DNA from: Microbotryum silenes-acaulis
Lineage: Eukaryota > Basidiomycota > Microbotryomycetes > Microbotryales > Microbotryaceae
Assembly: GCA_003665825.1 (NCBI GenBank)
Contig: QPFY01000012.1
Span: 372,001-436,000 of the forward strand
Length of the DNA stretch: 64,000 nt
Direction of reading: 5' to 3'
Shown: one piece after another, positions 63,905 through 64,000 of the stretch
How positions within the stretch are numbered: position 1 is the first letter of the stretch
Layout: each line of letters opens with the position of its first letter
Notes under the pieces: generated by a model
Told to the model about the DNA's origin: nothing
The model's input: only the letters and a program-made list of their open reading frames with translations
Database searches by the model: none
Position numbers and translations under genes: made by a program

Positions 63905-64000
63905 CTGTTCTGCGCCCGCCGTTCGATTACGTAATGGCACAAGTGGCATACAGTTGTAGGAAAGTTTGGGAGATGGAGTTGGATAGCGATGTATTGTTCG
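63905..64000. other. 3' flank of the Zn2Cys6 gene at the window edge
   Basis: Presumed 3' UTR; nothing else can be seen. Confidence 0.5.

Overview
The window is nuclear DNA of a fungus, most likely a basidiomycete yeast of the Pucciniomycotina (Microbotryomycetes-like). Nearly every gene is split by short introns of about 46-120 nt with GT..AG ends. Genes sit on both strands with no operons. The products are fungal: an Spt3/SAGA subunit, a Zn2Cys6 regulator, a fungal-type asparagine synthetase, a YPQ-type PQ-loop protein and Csm3/Swi3. The taxonomic placement is inference from gene style only. Exon joins were worked out by hand from splice signals, reading phase and family motifs.

Region 1-13.7 kb: an ExoIII-family AP endonuclease running off the left edge (-), an unrecognised protein with an OB-fold-like C-terminus (+), a PQ-loop vacuolar amino-acid transporter-like protein (-), a 67-aa hydrophilic protein with a 6-nt microexon (+), a short Cys-rich protein whose 5' part is interrupted by a fold-back element (-), and a four-finger C2H2 factor (-). 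Two gene-poor stretches lie here, at 5.75-7.9 and 8.8-9.9 kb.

Region 14.7-29.4 kb: SPT3 (+), the APC/C subunit CDC27 (-), asparagine synthetase (+), a nine-exon alpha/beta hydrolase (-) and a Sac2/INPP5F-like phosphoinositide phosphatase (-). A 2-kb gap separates CDC27 from asparagine synthetase.

Region 30.3-46 kb: an MFS transporter (-), a minimal kinase-like protein (-), mRNA cap methyltransferase ABD1 (-), fork-protection subunit CSM3/TIPIN (+), RanGAP RNA1 with an apparent one-base frameshift (-), mitochondrial ribosomal protein uL3m (+) and the USP7-type deubiquitinase UBP15, whose first coding exon is only the ATG (+).

Region 46.5-64 kb: a very large Ser-rich protein of unknown function (-), a type II membrane SGNH/PC-esterase-like protein (-), a predicted mitochondrial membrane protein (-), a 3.5-kb gene-poor stretch with a second fold-back element and a long G tract, and a Zn2Cys6 transcription factor (+).

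Most genes are unlinked housekeeping functions (transcription, cell cycle, nuclear transport, ubiquitin, mitochondrial translation). No metabolic cluster, virus, CRISPR array or convincing tRNA was seen. The least expected signals are a small family of fold-back elements sharing the terminus CATCAGCAA, one of them with a 7-bp target duplication inside a gene, and several extreme gene structures: a 6-nt microexon, an 18-nt exon carrying a catalytic serine, an ATG-only exon and a GC-AG intron.
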